21,666 nucleotides of DNA from Priapulus caudatus (GCF_000485595.1 NW_014577373.1:263048-284713); one strand, 5' to 3'; shown: positions 1-8,139, numbered from the stretch's first letter. Numbers and translations are program-made. The notes: a model not told the origin generated them from the letters alone.

Positions 1-217
1 TTATGTACGCGCGCGTGGTGTACATCTACCCTCCCATACCTCCTCTTCTTCGCTTTATGATTTTTTGCAGAAAACTGGCATTTTCGACAAACAGAATAAT
101 AGTATGGGGCTCCTTGTTAAGCCCCAGAAGTTCTCTCCCCCACTCCTTCTACTTCTCCTCCCTGCTCTTCTTTACCTATCGCATCTACCTCGTACCGCCC
201 CTCATCCGCCTTCGGCA

Positions 218-250
218 TCTCTCTTCTCCTCTTCTCTCTCTCTCTCTCTT

Positions 251-300
<50 letters not shown>
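218..300 (+). repeat. CT microsatellite
   Basis: An almost pure (CT)n tract with a few CTT and CCT interruptions. It creates Ser/Leu-rich frames on this strand and Arg/Glu-rich frames on the other. Both sides are AT-rich, non-repetitive DNA without a recognisable exon; 301-658 holds nothing I can assign. Confidence 0.95.
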
Positions 301-301
<1 letters not shown>

Positions 302-658
302 CCACATTTTTAGCTTCCCTCTTCTTCACCTGCCCCCATCCTTTCCTACTCCATTTTCTAGAAACTACTAGAAAAAATTTGTTATCTACATTAATTATAC
401 AATTTCAATAATATAATATTTCTGGTAGATAAGGGCATACATGAAGAGATCCCCCTACCCATGCGTGGTATCAACTTACTGCGCAATATAGCTGCTTGCA
501 CTTTGCGCACGCACTTAATTAGAGTGACGTAAATTTCAAACGCAATATTTGACAACGTCGTGCCTACCAAAGCCAAGCTCGCGTACCAACGAGACATACG
601 AAAGATATAGTATTTCTCTCGTTATTTGCACAGATCTGTTGCTAAACGGTGCGCCTAC

Positions 659-1383
659 CAGAACAAGCCGTGCGCTATCGAAGTCTTCATCTATAAGTCC
701 ATCGCCATCGTTGTCGACATCATCCTGTAGCTCTTCATCGACTAACCCATCACAGTCGTTATCTACTCCGTCGCCGTCTACCGGGGGTGTCGGTTTGCAC
801 GCGGCGGCGATCGGAGTCAGTCTGAATCCGGCTGGATATCCGTACGACTCGTATTTGTCGTAGCCGTAGCTAAGCACTGCGAACGTCGCCGCCGCGTCCA
901 CGCTACGGACGTCGTGCGTGCCCACAGCGACATCTAGTGTCGCCGCAACGAACTGCGCGCTCGGCGTCGATGACCAAGCGACTTGCCACGACATCGACTC
1001 CGTCTCCTTCGTCGCCGCCGTCGTCGTCTCCGTCGCCTCCGTCGGCGTCTTCAGCGACTTGCTGTCGACCCGCAGCCCAGCGACGTCGTCTGCTCGCACG
1101 ATGATGGTGACGTAATGTTGCATCGTCGACGTCACGCCCATCGCAACGAACTTGTACGCATGCGCGTACTGCTCGACCGGAGGTACGATCATCATCATCG
1201 GGTCGGAGGGCTCTCGGCTCGCTTCCTGAGATTTCGCATACTGACACACGAGGGCGCGCCGGTCGGCGACGATGTAAAGCGATTCGTTGGAGTCGAGGTG
1301 TATGAACTCTCCCGCGGAGATCGTGAAATTGTGCGAATGCTCGGGCGTCGATGACGTCACGAGAACGGTCGTGTCGTGCTTAG
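659..1383 (-). CDS. IgGFc-binding-type protein, 3' visible exon: C-terminal half of the domain plus two MopE-like Asp-rich motifs
   Basis: This is the largest visible exon of the one well-supported gene (725 nt; the frame continues 241 codons after the junction codon). The translation carries IgGFc-binding-domain landmarks in order: DTTVLVTS, then FTISAGEFIHLDS, ALVCQYAKS, DPMMMIVPPVEQY, HYVTIIVRADDVAGLRVD, and YGYDKYESYGYPAGFRL. Two Asp-rich motifs close the exon, GVDNDCDGLVDEE and DNDGDGLIDED (about 778-680), which resemble the putative metal-binding MopE family. Proteins with this pairing are known from amphioxus, brachiopods and molluscs and are mostly predicted to be secreted; the binding partner is unknown. 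The acceptor is a GCAG at 1387-1384, so the exon starts at 1383 with the last two bases of a split Ala codon. The 3' end is uncertain: a phase-0 donor CTG|GTAGGC at 659/658 is the best candidate, but the frame stays open to a TGA at 536-538. No Cys-rich, TSP1 or EGF module follows in the window. Confidence 0.85.
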
Positions 1384-1593
1384 CTGCATAGCGAAAACTC
1401 TTATATTACGCGTATTTAATTACTGTGTACCTAACATTAGTGATCACTTTATATCGCGTATACTATTGTTTTTTATCTAGTAATAATTAATACTCTTTAT
1501 CACGCGTATTTGGTTATTTTGCATGCATCAATAATGAACTTCCTCTATCACGCATTGAAATTGCTCGCATATAACACGGTTGCAGAGAATTAC

Positions 1594-1734
1594 CTGCGAT
1601 GATTCGTATAATTTCGCCGTCCATCCTGCCCCCTAGCGGCACTGTCAGGAATTCTTTTCCCCATGCGGTTACTGGTGGTATCTGTTCGATCAGATGATCT
1701 CTCCCTCCCTCGAGCACGGCAGCACGATTTGTTC
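1594..1734 (-). CDS. IgGFc-binding-type protein, internal exon (EQIPPVTAWGKEF block)
   Basis: A 141-nt exon of the same minus-strand gene. It encodes TNRAAVLEGGRDHLIEQIPP followed by VTAWGKEFLTVPL and GEIIRIIA, the family's conserved stretch of an E-Q-x-P-P motif, W-G-x-x-F and an R-I-I-A strand. The donor is GCAG|GTAATT at 1594/1593 (phase 1). Its leftover G joins the CT that opens the next exon to give GCT (Ala), reading IIAAKHDTTV as the family expects. The acceptor is ACTTAG at 1736/1735; GA at the exon start completes a Gly codon from the upstream exon. The intron to the next exon is 210 bp (1593-1384). No other frame here gives a family match. A CTCF-like motif overlaps the coding sequence at 1627-1641. 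Confidence 0.85.
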
Positions 1735-1836
1735 CTAAGTATAAATTACCGTATCCGAATGAGCAAGGCTAAAATTACTCATGCAGGTACGGCAGATGAA
1801 GCGAGTTATAGATACGCAGTCATTCTCTCATACTGC

Positions 1837-1897
<61 letters not shown>

Positions 1898-1915
1898 GGA
1901 GGGGGGAGGGAGGGA
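1837..1915 (+). repeat. GA microsatellite ending in GGAGGG-rich purines, inside a gene intron
   Basis: A (GA)n run of about 50 bp, with one GACAGA interruption near its start, followed by GGAGGGAGGG-type purines to about 1915. It lies inside the 559-bp intron of the minus-strand IgGFc-type gene, so the transcript would carry a CU-rich run there. The 3' purine part could form triplex or G-rich structures. Confidence 0.95.
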
Positions 1916-2022
1916 TGGAGAGTCAGAATGGCAGTTGAAGTCGGAGAACGAGACAGCAATGTAGCGCTACTTCGGCAGGAATTTACATAACTTTAGTGTG
2001 ATTAATACTACCGATAATATAA

Positions 2023-2063
2023 CCTCTGACTATATATATACGATATATATAGGCCTCTGACTA
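2023..2063. repeat. 10-bp AT palindrome bracketed by a 10-bp direct repeat
   Basis: Arms CTATATATAT (2030-2039) and ATATATATAG (2043-2052) are perfect inverted copies separated by ACG. The decamer CCTCTGACTA occurs at 2023-2032 and again at 2054-2063, overlapping and following the palindrome. This is intronic for the minus-strand gene. It could be a cruciform-forming slippage product or a small insertion scar. Confidence 0.85.
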
Positions 2064-2293
2064 CCGCCAAGCAGGAAATTACCGCAGGGGGCCGAGTATT
2101 GTTTCCCATAGCTGCTCCTATATGCACTAAGTTACGCAGTGGGAAGGAGTCAGACTCGCTACACTACTCGACATGCTCATGCTCGTTGTTTAATTCACAT
2201 TCGCGTCTTTATTGGACACATGCTTGGCTAACAATACCGAGGTTGCGAGACGATAGACCGAACAGCCGAACAGACGGCGGTCTGACGTAATAC

Positions 2294-2427
2294 CTGAGAA
2301 GACGCTGACGATGTCTGAGGATTCGACCTTCGCTCCAGTCAGATCTTCGGTCCACAACGAAGCCTGCACCTGTATTGTTTGCGCTCGATGTAGAGTCACC
2401 GACAACACGTTACCGGGTTTGTACAAT
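2294..2427 (-). CDS. IgGFc-binding-type protein, internal exon (DLTGAKVESSDIVSVFSG block)
   Basis: A 134-nt exon. It encodes LYKPGNVLSVTLHRAQTIQV, then QASLWTEDLTGAKVESSD and IVSVFSG. This matches the family pattern of a beta strand with 'sVtLnryqtiQvqs', then 'DLTG', then 'ssdkPvaVfSG'. The acceptor is a pyrimidine-rich CCTTCTGGCTTCAG ending at 2428. The donor is TCAG|GTATTA at 2294/2293, phase 1; its G plus GA from the next exon restores the Gly of SG, giving VFSG-TNRA. The downstream intron is 559 bp (2293-1735) and contains a GA microsatellite and an AT palindrome. The upstream intron is only 90 bp (2517-2428). Confidence 0.82.
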
Positions 2428-2517
2428 CTGAAGCCAGAAGGCAGCATTCTGTAGTTTTGAAAACGGGTAGCAATGGTACAATCACTGAACGGTCAATAAC
2501 GTGAAAGCTAAATTTAC

Positions 2518-2570
2518 TGGAAAAACCCATTGACCTCGACTTTTGCCGGAAGACGAGTTTTTAATATCAT
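2518..2570 (-). CDS. IgGFc-binding-type protein, upstream exon end (LPAKVEVNGFFQ)
   Basis: A short coding segment recognised because it completes the gene's frame. It reads LKTRLPAKVEVNGFF plus CA, and the CA joins the A of the next exon to give Gln, so the product continues FFQ-LYKPGNVLSV. The donor is CCA|GTAAAT at 2518/2517 (phase 2). The family has a similar 'itLPa..vevnG..y.pG' turn at this place. The 5' boundary is not certain: acceptor-like AGs lie just upstream (after 2581, 2579 or 2571 in minus-strand order), and the frame closes at a TAA at 2600-2598. Earlier exons (signal peptide, first domain half) were searched for on the minus strand to about 5.2 kb and not found, perhaps because they are short or lie beyond a repeat-rich intron. 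Confidence 0.6.
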
Positions 2571-2724
2571 CTTACAGGCTCTCAAAATCAAATAAAATTA
2601 TTGCAACTGGAATGAATGCTATAATGGTGTATTTTTTCTTAACAGTTTTGTTCATTTTCATTATACGTTTCATCCGCCTCAGTTTCAATACCCTCGTAGG
2701 CCCTAGTTTCAGCTCACCATATTC

Positions 2725-3397
2725 TCAGCCTACTTTCAGTCTTAGGCTGTCTCGGTCTCAGCCTACATCATTTGTCTGCCCACATCAGTCTCAATCTACC
2801 CCAGTCTCAACCTTCCTCAGTCTCAACCTTCTTCAGTCTTAAACCTGCCTCAGTCCCAACCTGCCTCAGTCTCAACCTGCCTCAGTCTCACTTGCTTTAG
2901 TCTCAACTTTGCCTCAGTCTCAACCTGCCTCAGTCTTATCCTGCTTCAGTCTCAATTTTCCTCAGTCTCAACCTTCCTCAGTCTCAACCTGCCTCAGTAT
3001 CAACCTGCTTCAGTCTCAACCTGCTTCAGTCTCAACCTGCTTCAGTCTCAACCTGCTTCAGTCTCAACCTGCTTCAGTCTCGACCTGCCTCAGTCCCAAC
3101 CTGCCTCAGTCTCAACTTGCTTCAGTCTCAACTTGCCTCAGTCTCAACCTGCCTCAGTCTCATCCTGCTTCAGTCTCAATCTGCCTCAGTCTCAACTTGC
3201 TTTAGTCTCAACTTGCCTCAGTCTCAACCTGCCTCAGTCTTATCCTGCTTTCAGATCTCAATTTTCTTCGAGTCTCAACCTTCCTCAGGTCAGTCAACCA
3301 CCATGCTCGAGTAATCAACCTGCTTCAGTCCCAACCTGCTTCAGTCTTCAACCAGTACCTTCAGTCTCAACCTGCCTCAGTCCCAACTGCCTCAGTC
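2725..3397 (+). repeat. 16-bp minisatellite, about 40 copies
   Basis: Tandem copies of CTGCYTCAGTCTCAAC (16 bp). The two main unit types are CTGCTTCAGTCTCAAC and CTGCCTCAGTCTCAAC, with degenerate copies at the left edge and indel-bearing copies after about 3240. Because 16 is not a multiple of 3, the frame cycles and gives a 16-residue QSQPASVSTC-like peptide repeat; this is not evidence for a protein. The array continues into the CT tract at its right edge, whose sequence could have arisen from the TCTC part of the unit. Confidence 0.93.
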
Positions 3398-3415
3398 CTC
3401 TCTCTCTACTCTCTC

Positions 3416-3479
<64 letters not shown>

Positions 3480-3560
3480 CTCCTCCTCTCTCTCTCTCTC
3501 TCTCTCTCTCTCCCCTTCCCCTTTCTCTCTATCTCCCCCTCCTCTCTCTCTCTCTGCTGT
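3398..3560 (+). repeat. CT microsatellite
   Basis: Long (CT)n with CTC, TTC and CCCCTTCCCC interruptions, directly continuing the 16-bp minisatellite. It ends where unique GC-rich DNA begins near 3561. Confidence 0.95.
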
Positions 3561-3827
3561 AGGCTTAACGACTTCGTTACGTGACGGACGCGAATAGCGT
3601 AGTAGTAATAATCCGGCGCTGCGGGGAGAGATTTATCTAACGACCCGCGTCTGCAAAGAAGACGCCCAACACCACCGCGACCACATCACGTGCCTGCTCG
3701 CGACATCAGCTACTGCCGAGCATACACACACACGCACGCACGCCCACGAACGCACACACGCCCTCCGACAGCGGCCATACGTACTGTCGAGCGTAGGTTA
3801 TTGTTTCCTGCTCCTTTTGGCAGATTT

Positions 3828-3893
3828 AAAATGGCGGCGCAAATATGGCGGCGCGCGGAGCTTGGTGTTCGCCCACCCGTCACCAGAGGGCGT
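3828..3893. promoter_or_regulatory. Possible promoter element: two YY1-type sites and a CTCF-like site
   Basis: AAAATGGCGGC (3828-3838) and AATATGGCGGC (3842-3852) both match the YY1 consensus AANATGGCGGC, 14 bp apart in the same orientation. TCACCAGAGGGCGT (3880-3893) fits the bilaterian CTCF core at 12 of 14 positions. The surrounding 3600-3950 is GC- and CpG-rich compared with the AT-rich DNA after 3960, and a CACGTG E-box lies near 3687. The transcript served is not visible. It could be the 5' end of the minus-strand gene, a gene to the right, or chance. Confidence 0.35.
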
Positions 3894-3959
3894 GTGTTAA
3901 TAGTGTTTGTGGTGGGTAGAGGGAAGTACATTCTCGTGCGAGAATTTGTTTAAAGTTGG

Positions 3960-4785
3960 TCGCCTGATTCATACAGGAGCAGATACGGTATACATATTCC
4001 ATGCAGTGCGTCCAGAGCCCATAATGTTATACTATAATAGCATTGTCGGCTCTTGATTTGATATATGTTTATGTACCTATGTATTTATGAGTTAATATAA
4101 TGTTAAAAAACAGTGCAGAAATCGTCATCCCTGGAGACATTATCAGGTTTGAGTTGGAATTTTCTGGTTAGTATATAGCCTATAACAAGACTAACGATCA
4201 TTTACAAAGGTTACGACCCATGCGGCATTCTTTAAATCAAATAATGATATAGGCTGTGGGGTCTCTCCTCACGAGTTTGGTTTAAAATATTGAAGACCCT
4301 TTTTGATATACGATCTTCCCACAAAATAGCTTATAAAAATCGATGATGTCTGGGTGTACTCGATTGAGATGGAATCCCTAGTCCACAGCATCGAGCTAAA
4401 AGTGTTACTTGCCGAATAGCATACAACCTCCCCACCCCACCCAACCACTATCAATTCTATATGCATTGGGTATCTGTGATTTACTTACGCCGAAATACAT
4501 TGAAATATGTCTAAATTATGAGCGCTTGATTGACTGTAGCAAAGAAAGATGCGGCGGTATAGGAGGGCATGGGGCATTTCAACACAATTAGTTTATTACG
4601 TGTCGAGGGATTCGCGTTTTCTATAGCATCGGCACATTAAACTAACTTAGTGTCTGCGTTTATTACTCAAGCCTGCGGGGCTTTTCGGCCCCCATTAGGG
4701 CGATTTTATTTATTTAACGCATTTATGGCAATAATCTCGTGTTTTCGTGCATCCACACACACACATCGATTGTCTCTGTCTCACA
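3960..4785. other. Unique AT-rich DNA without a recognisable gene
   Basis: No splice-consistent exon, RNA gene or repeat was recognised on either strand. A minus-strand frame of about 65 codons near 4466-4269 was considered as a missing IgGFc-type exon, but it lacks the family landmarks. Confidence 0.5.
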
Positions 4786-4787
4786 CA

Positions 4788-4822
<35 letters not shown>
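4786..4822 (+). repeat. Short CT microsatellite
   Basis: (CT)n of roughly 30 bp preceded by CACACACA and TGTCTCTGTCTC runs from about 4753. The flanking DNA to about 5330 is unique and mostly AT-rich, with an imperfect AGCTAAT/ATTAGCT hairpin near 5043-5063. Confidence 0.9.
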
Positions 4823-4824
<2 letters not shown>

Positions 4825-5337
4825 GCCGATGTGTGCAGCGCTCTGTTACAGTCCGACGCACATGAACGTAATAATAAGCTGTTTGTTTTTAAAAATTACC
4901 GATAATGGCGCCAATTACGCAAATTCATCTACGCTGACTAATGCGGGGCGAGCAGTGATGATGGCGCCCCCACTCGGTTATCGCATTGCCACTATTAATC
5001 TATATATGATATGAATCTATGAAGTAATATAATATATTCGAGAGCTAATGATATATATTAGCTAATGAGAGATATAATTAGATCTTGGTTATTTATAGAG
5101 CGTCAGTACTTGCCACAGATTTTGGTAAGAATCAGCATGATGATATTTAAGCGTTCCGAGGGTAACAATTAAAAATATCCCACGGTCACGGACACCCGAA
5201 CGGCGTGATATTATTTTAGTTTACTTTATATATATATATAAGGGGAGAAGTAAGTAATCCCCGGTTCGTGAGAAGGGGAGAGGAAGGAAACATAGACGTT
5301 GGCCGGCGTACGCACAAGATCTCCGGACGACACGAAG

Positions 5338-5955
5338 ACACGAGGACACGCACGCGGACACGCACGCGGACACGAGGACACGAGGACACGCACGCGGACA
5401 CGCACGCGGACACGCACGCGGACACGCACGAGGACACGAGGACACGAGGACACGCACGAGGACACGAGGACACGCACGCGGACACGCACGAGGACACGAG
5501 GACACGCACGCGGACACGCACGCGGACACGCACGCGGACACGCACGCGGACACGCACGAGGACACGCACGAGGACACGCACGCGGACACGCACGAGGACA
5601 CGCGGACACGCACGCGGACACGCACGAGGACACGCATGCGGACACGCACGAGGACACGCGGACACGCACGAGGACACGCACGCGGACACGCGGACACGCA
5701 TGCGGACACGAGGACACGCGGTCACGCACGAGGACACGCATGCGGACACGCACGCGGACACGCGGACACGCACGCGGACACGCGGACACGCACGAGGACA
5801 CGCATGCGGACACGCACGCGGACACGCGGACACGCGGACACGCACGAGGACACGCATGCGGACACGCACGCGGACACGCATGCGGACACGCGGACACGCA
5901 CGAGGACACGAGGACACGCACGCGGACACGCGGACACGCACGACGACACGACGAC
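5338..5955. repeat. Mosaic minisatellite of 12-bp and 8-bp GGACACG units
   Basis: Every unit starts with GGACACG. The main types are GGACACGCACGC, GGACACGCACGA, GGACACGCATGC (12 bp), GGACACGA and GGACACGC (8 bp). About 55 units run without spacers; one unit carries GGTCACG (about 5720). The left half (to about 5600) uses the 8-bp type ending in A. The right half mostly uses the 8-bp type ending in C and is the only part with the CATGC 12-mer. Neither strand contains TAA, TAG or TGA inside the array, so all six frames are open; the resulting long Arg/Thr/His- and Val/Arg/Cys-rich frames are by-products. Confidence 0.95.
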
Positions 5956-6217
5956 GCGAGATTCTACACCGTTGGAAGTCGCAGGAGGGGAGGGGAGCGG
6001 GCGGTAGTTTTTTTGAGGAGTGCGTTTTTCGGTGGTTCTTCGCGCGAGGCGGGCTGTGTTTTGCGGCGTCGGCGTGCTCGCGAAAGGTTAACGTTACGTA
6101 AATACGTCCCGAAACATAACATTTTTCCGTTCCGACAGAGCCCCAGATCTGCGAGTGATCTCTTTTTTTTTCGTCCGTCGATGGGGCGAGGTTTACTATA
6201 ATATTTTCTCTGTTTTT

Positions 6218-6353
6218 CTCAGAGAGACGGAGGTGAAGAGAGGAGGGTGGGAGTGAGAAAGCCAGAATGAAAGCGAGAAGGGGGGCGAGCGAGCGAAATA
6301 AAGGGCGAGAGAGAGAGAGAGAGAGTGAGAGAAAGAGAGCGAGAGAGAGCGAG
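6218..6353 (+). repeat. GA-rich degenerate microsatellite
   Basis: Purine-rich GAGA tracts with GGAGG, GAAAG and GCGAG interruptions; the cleanest (GA)n piece is near 6309-6328. The segment between the mosaic minisatellite and this tract (5956-6217) is unique, GC-rich at first and T-rich at the end, with no gene recognised. Confidence 0.88.
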
Positions 6354-6808
6354 AAATTTTCTGTCATTTTCACAGAGATCTGTGACAGCGAACATTGCCG
6401 CTGCTATATATAGTGCGTGGTGAATGCGGTCACGCACACTTTCTGTGATTTAGACATATTGCTGTCGTGTCGCTGTGTGCGTTCATTGATTCCGAGTTTT
6501 GGATACGGTGTTTAAACAGAAATGCTGGTATTTTCTTTGTAAGGTTCCAATCTAACGTTCAGACGGTTCTCACAAATATACTTGTTAAATATTCGCCGCT
6601 ATTTTTGTATGAATAGTTATCTTCCCAAAAATCCTATCTTCTCACAGACTACCCTCATTGGCAATAACTACCGGCTGTGTTTGTTTGTGCTTGCGTATTA
6701 TAAGCGGCGCAAATCGTTTGCAGTGTCATACAAAATGACTATCTGAAGAACTCACTTATTACATCCGTGAGCCGTGTGGCTGGCTAAGCGTGTATATATT
6801 TTTATCTT

Positions 6809-6925
6809 TACGTGCGTGCTTGCTAGCTAGTGTACGTGCGCGTGCGTGCACGTGCGTGCGTGCGTACCAACGTGCGTGCGTTCGTTCGTTCGTACATGCG
6901 TTCGTATCTGCGTGTGTGCGTATGT
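6809..6925 (+). repeat. Degenerate CGTG/TTCG tetranucleotide repeat
   Basis: Runs of CGTG, TGCG and TTCG units with short spacers. The stretch 6354-6808 to its left is unique DNA with ordinary composition and no exon or RNA gene that I can support. Confidence 0.85.
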
Positions 6926-7000
6926 ACATTCTGTAACCTATCAGGAGGTAACATCCTAAATACATCTGCTCGTTATATTAGGAGGCCTCGTGAACGCACG

Positions 7001-7129
7001 CGTGTATGCTTGCATGTACACGTACATGTGCGTGTGTGCTTGCATGTACACGTACATGTGCGTGTGTGCTTGCATGTACACGTACATGTGCGTGTGTGCT
7101 TGCATGTACACGTACATGTGCGTGTGTGC
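7001..7129. repeat. 30-bp tandem repeat, 4.3 copies, each with a dyad
   Basis: Four consecutive 30-bp units, the first differing at one base (CGTGTATGCT rather than CGTGTGTGCT), plus a partial fifth. Each unit contains CATGTAC-AC-GTACATG, a 7-bp inverted repeat with a 2-bp centre. Thirty is divisible by three, so each frame gives an exact 10-residue peptide repeat, but the DNA is more simply a minisatellite. Confidence 0.95.
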
Positions 7130-7141
7130 ATCGATGATGAC

Positions 7142-7218
7142 CTTGCCTTCGGCAGCGGCAGCACCAGCCAGTACTGTCACAGTCTGGTCGTCGTGAGGTG
7201 TTAGCAGGGCTGTCATGG
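7142..7218 (-). other. Possible exon of unknown gene (weak)
   Basis: On the minus strand a pyrimidine-rich run (CCTCCCCCCACCCACCC) is followed by GGCAG at 7219 and then an open stretch reading MTALLTPHDDQTVTVLAGAA and AAEGK, up to a weak donor AAG|GTCATC at 7142/7141. The residue mix is protein-like and unlike the adjacent repeats. No family was recognised. Without a matching neighbour exon it may be chance open sequence in a CpG-rich region. Confidence 0.18.
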
Positions 7219-7349
7219 CTGCCGCCATGCCGTCATAGCGGGTGGGTGGGGGGAGGAGGCAGTGACGGACAGGGCGGTGTGGGGGCGGCAACCCTCAACC
7301 GAAGGTCGAGGGTGCAATGGGTTGAGAACAACCGAGATGTTCCTGCCTT

Positions 7350-7705
7350 CGTACAACCGTGACGTCATAATGAACGCAGCCATGAACGTATACGAGGAAC
7401 AACGAACAGGAGCGGTAACGTCAACCGTGGCCAGAACCGCGAACTTGAAACGTGACCTGATGTACCCTAAATTCCTATGGTGCAAAGAAATCCCTACGGT
7501 GCAAAGGTTTAGCACGGACGCCCGCTGAGTAGACAATTGACAACCCCCTTTAACATGTCAACCTTCGGCTCTTACCTCGGACGTCCGTGAACGCCCCCCC
7601 CCCCGCACCGACATATAGCGGAACGGTGGATGTACAGCAGCATCCTTACCCGAACCTTATAACCCAGCGACTGCCTGCGCGCATGCGCACACGTTACGTC
7701 ATTAG
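7350..7705. promoter_or_regulatory. Possible CpG-rich promoter with NRF-1 and CRE-type sites
   Basis: A perfect NRF-1 palindrome CGCGCATGCGCA at 7678-7689 fits YGCGCAYGCGCR. It is followed within a few bases by TTACGTCA (7694-7701), an ATF/CREB-type half-palindrome. A full CRE, TGACGTCA, lies at 7360-7367. The wider 7130-8060 stretch is CpG-rich and free of simple repeats apart from a C run near 7595. Such clustering is typical of housekeeping promoters in bilaterians, but no attached gene was identified. Confidence 0.35.
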
Positions 7706-8139
7706 TCGTCTCGCCGTAGATATGATATTTTTGCGAATCGTAAATTGAGCGTGTGATAATGGGAGCGTCGGAAACAGCCGGGGCCAGCAGCATCACCGCG
7801 CGTCCCCCACGGGCCACCGCCGCTATTCTCATAACATCCAATTATCCCGTGCTCACCGTACAGCCGCGCAATTCCGCTATACCGTACGTAACCGTAGCCG
7901 TGGCGTTTCTGCGCGTGTATTATGTGCTGTATAGGAGGGCGAAGGCCGCGGGCCCGTGTGCGTTAAAAAGAGGGCGTGGTGCGAGTGCTTGACGCAAGAG
8001 GGCGCGCTGGGGGAATCGGGGGACGCAGCTGTGCGTTTACGCGTTTATTGTATTTGTAGAAGTTATTTGTTTGGCTCACGATGAAGGAATCATTGTGGAA
8101 TGGCGCCCACCGTTCCTCCTGTTACGCCGCGCCCCCTCG

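Noticed and set aside
549-863. A 104-codon plus-strand Ser/Pro-rich frame
   Set aside because: Antisense shadow of the IgGFc-type exon; the Asp codons of the MopE motifs give Ser codons on the other strand.
3609-3700. Signal-peptide-like VVAVVLGVFFADAGR on the minus strand
   Set aside because: No ATG in that frame after the upstream stop, and a stop follows at once.
4269-4466. Minus frame with GEVVCYSASNTF as a possible missing IgGFc-type exon
   Set aside because: Only a vague likeness; lacks the expected LGTEY-type block and gives no phase-compatible splice to 2570.
5216-6373. A 385-codon minus-strand frame rich in CVSACVSSC/RVRVRV
   Set aside because: It is the stop-free GGACACG array read in one of six open frames.
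7001-7164. Amidohydrolase-like GKVIIDAHTH on the minus strand
   Set aside because: The HTH part is translation of the 30-bp repeat; the resemblance to a VIDAHTH metal site is coincidental.
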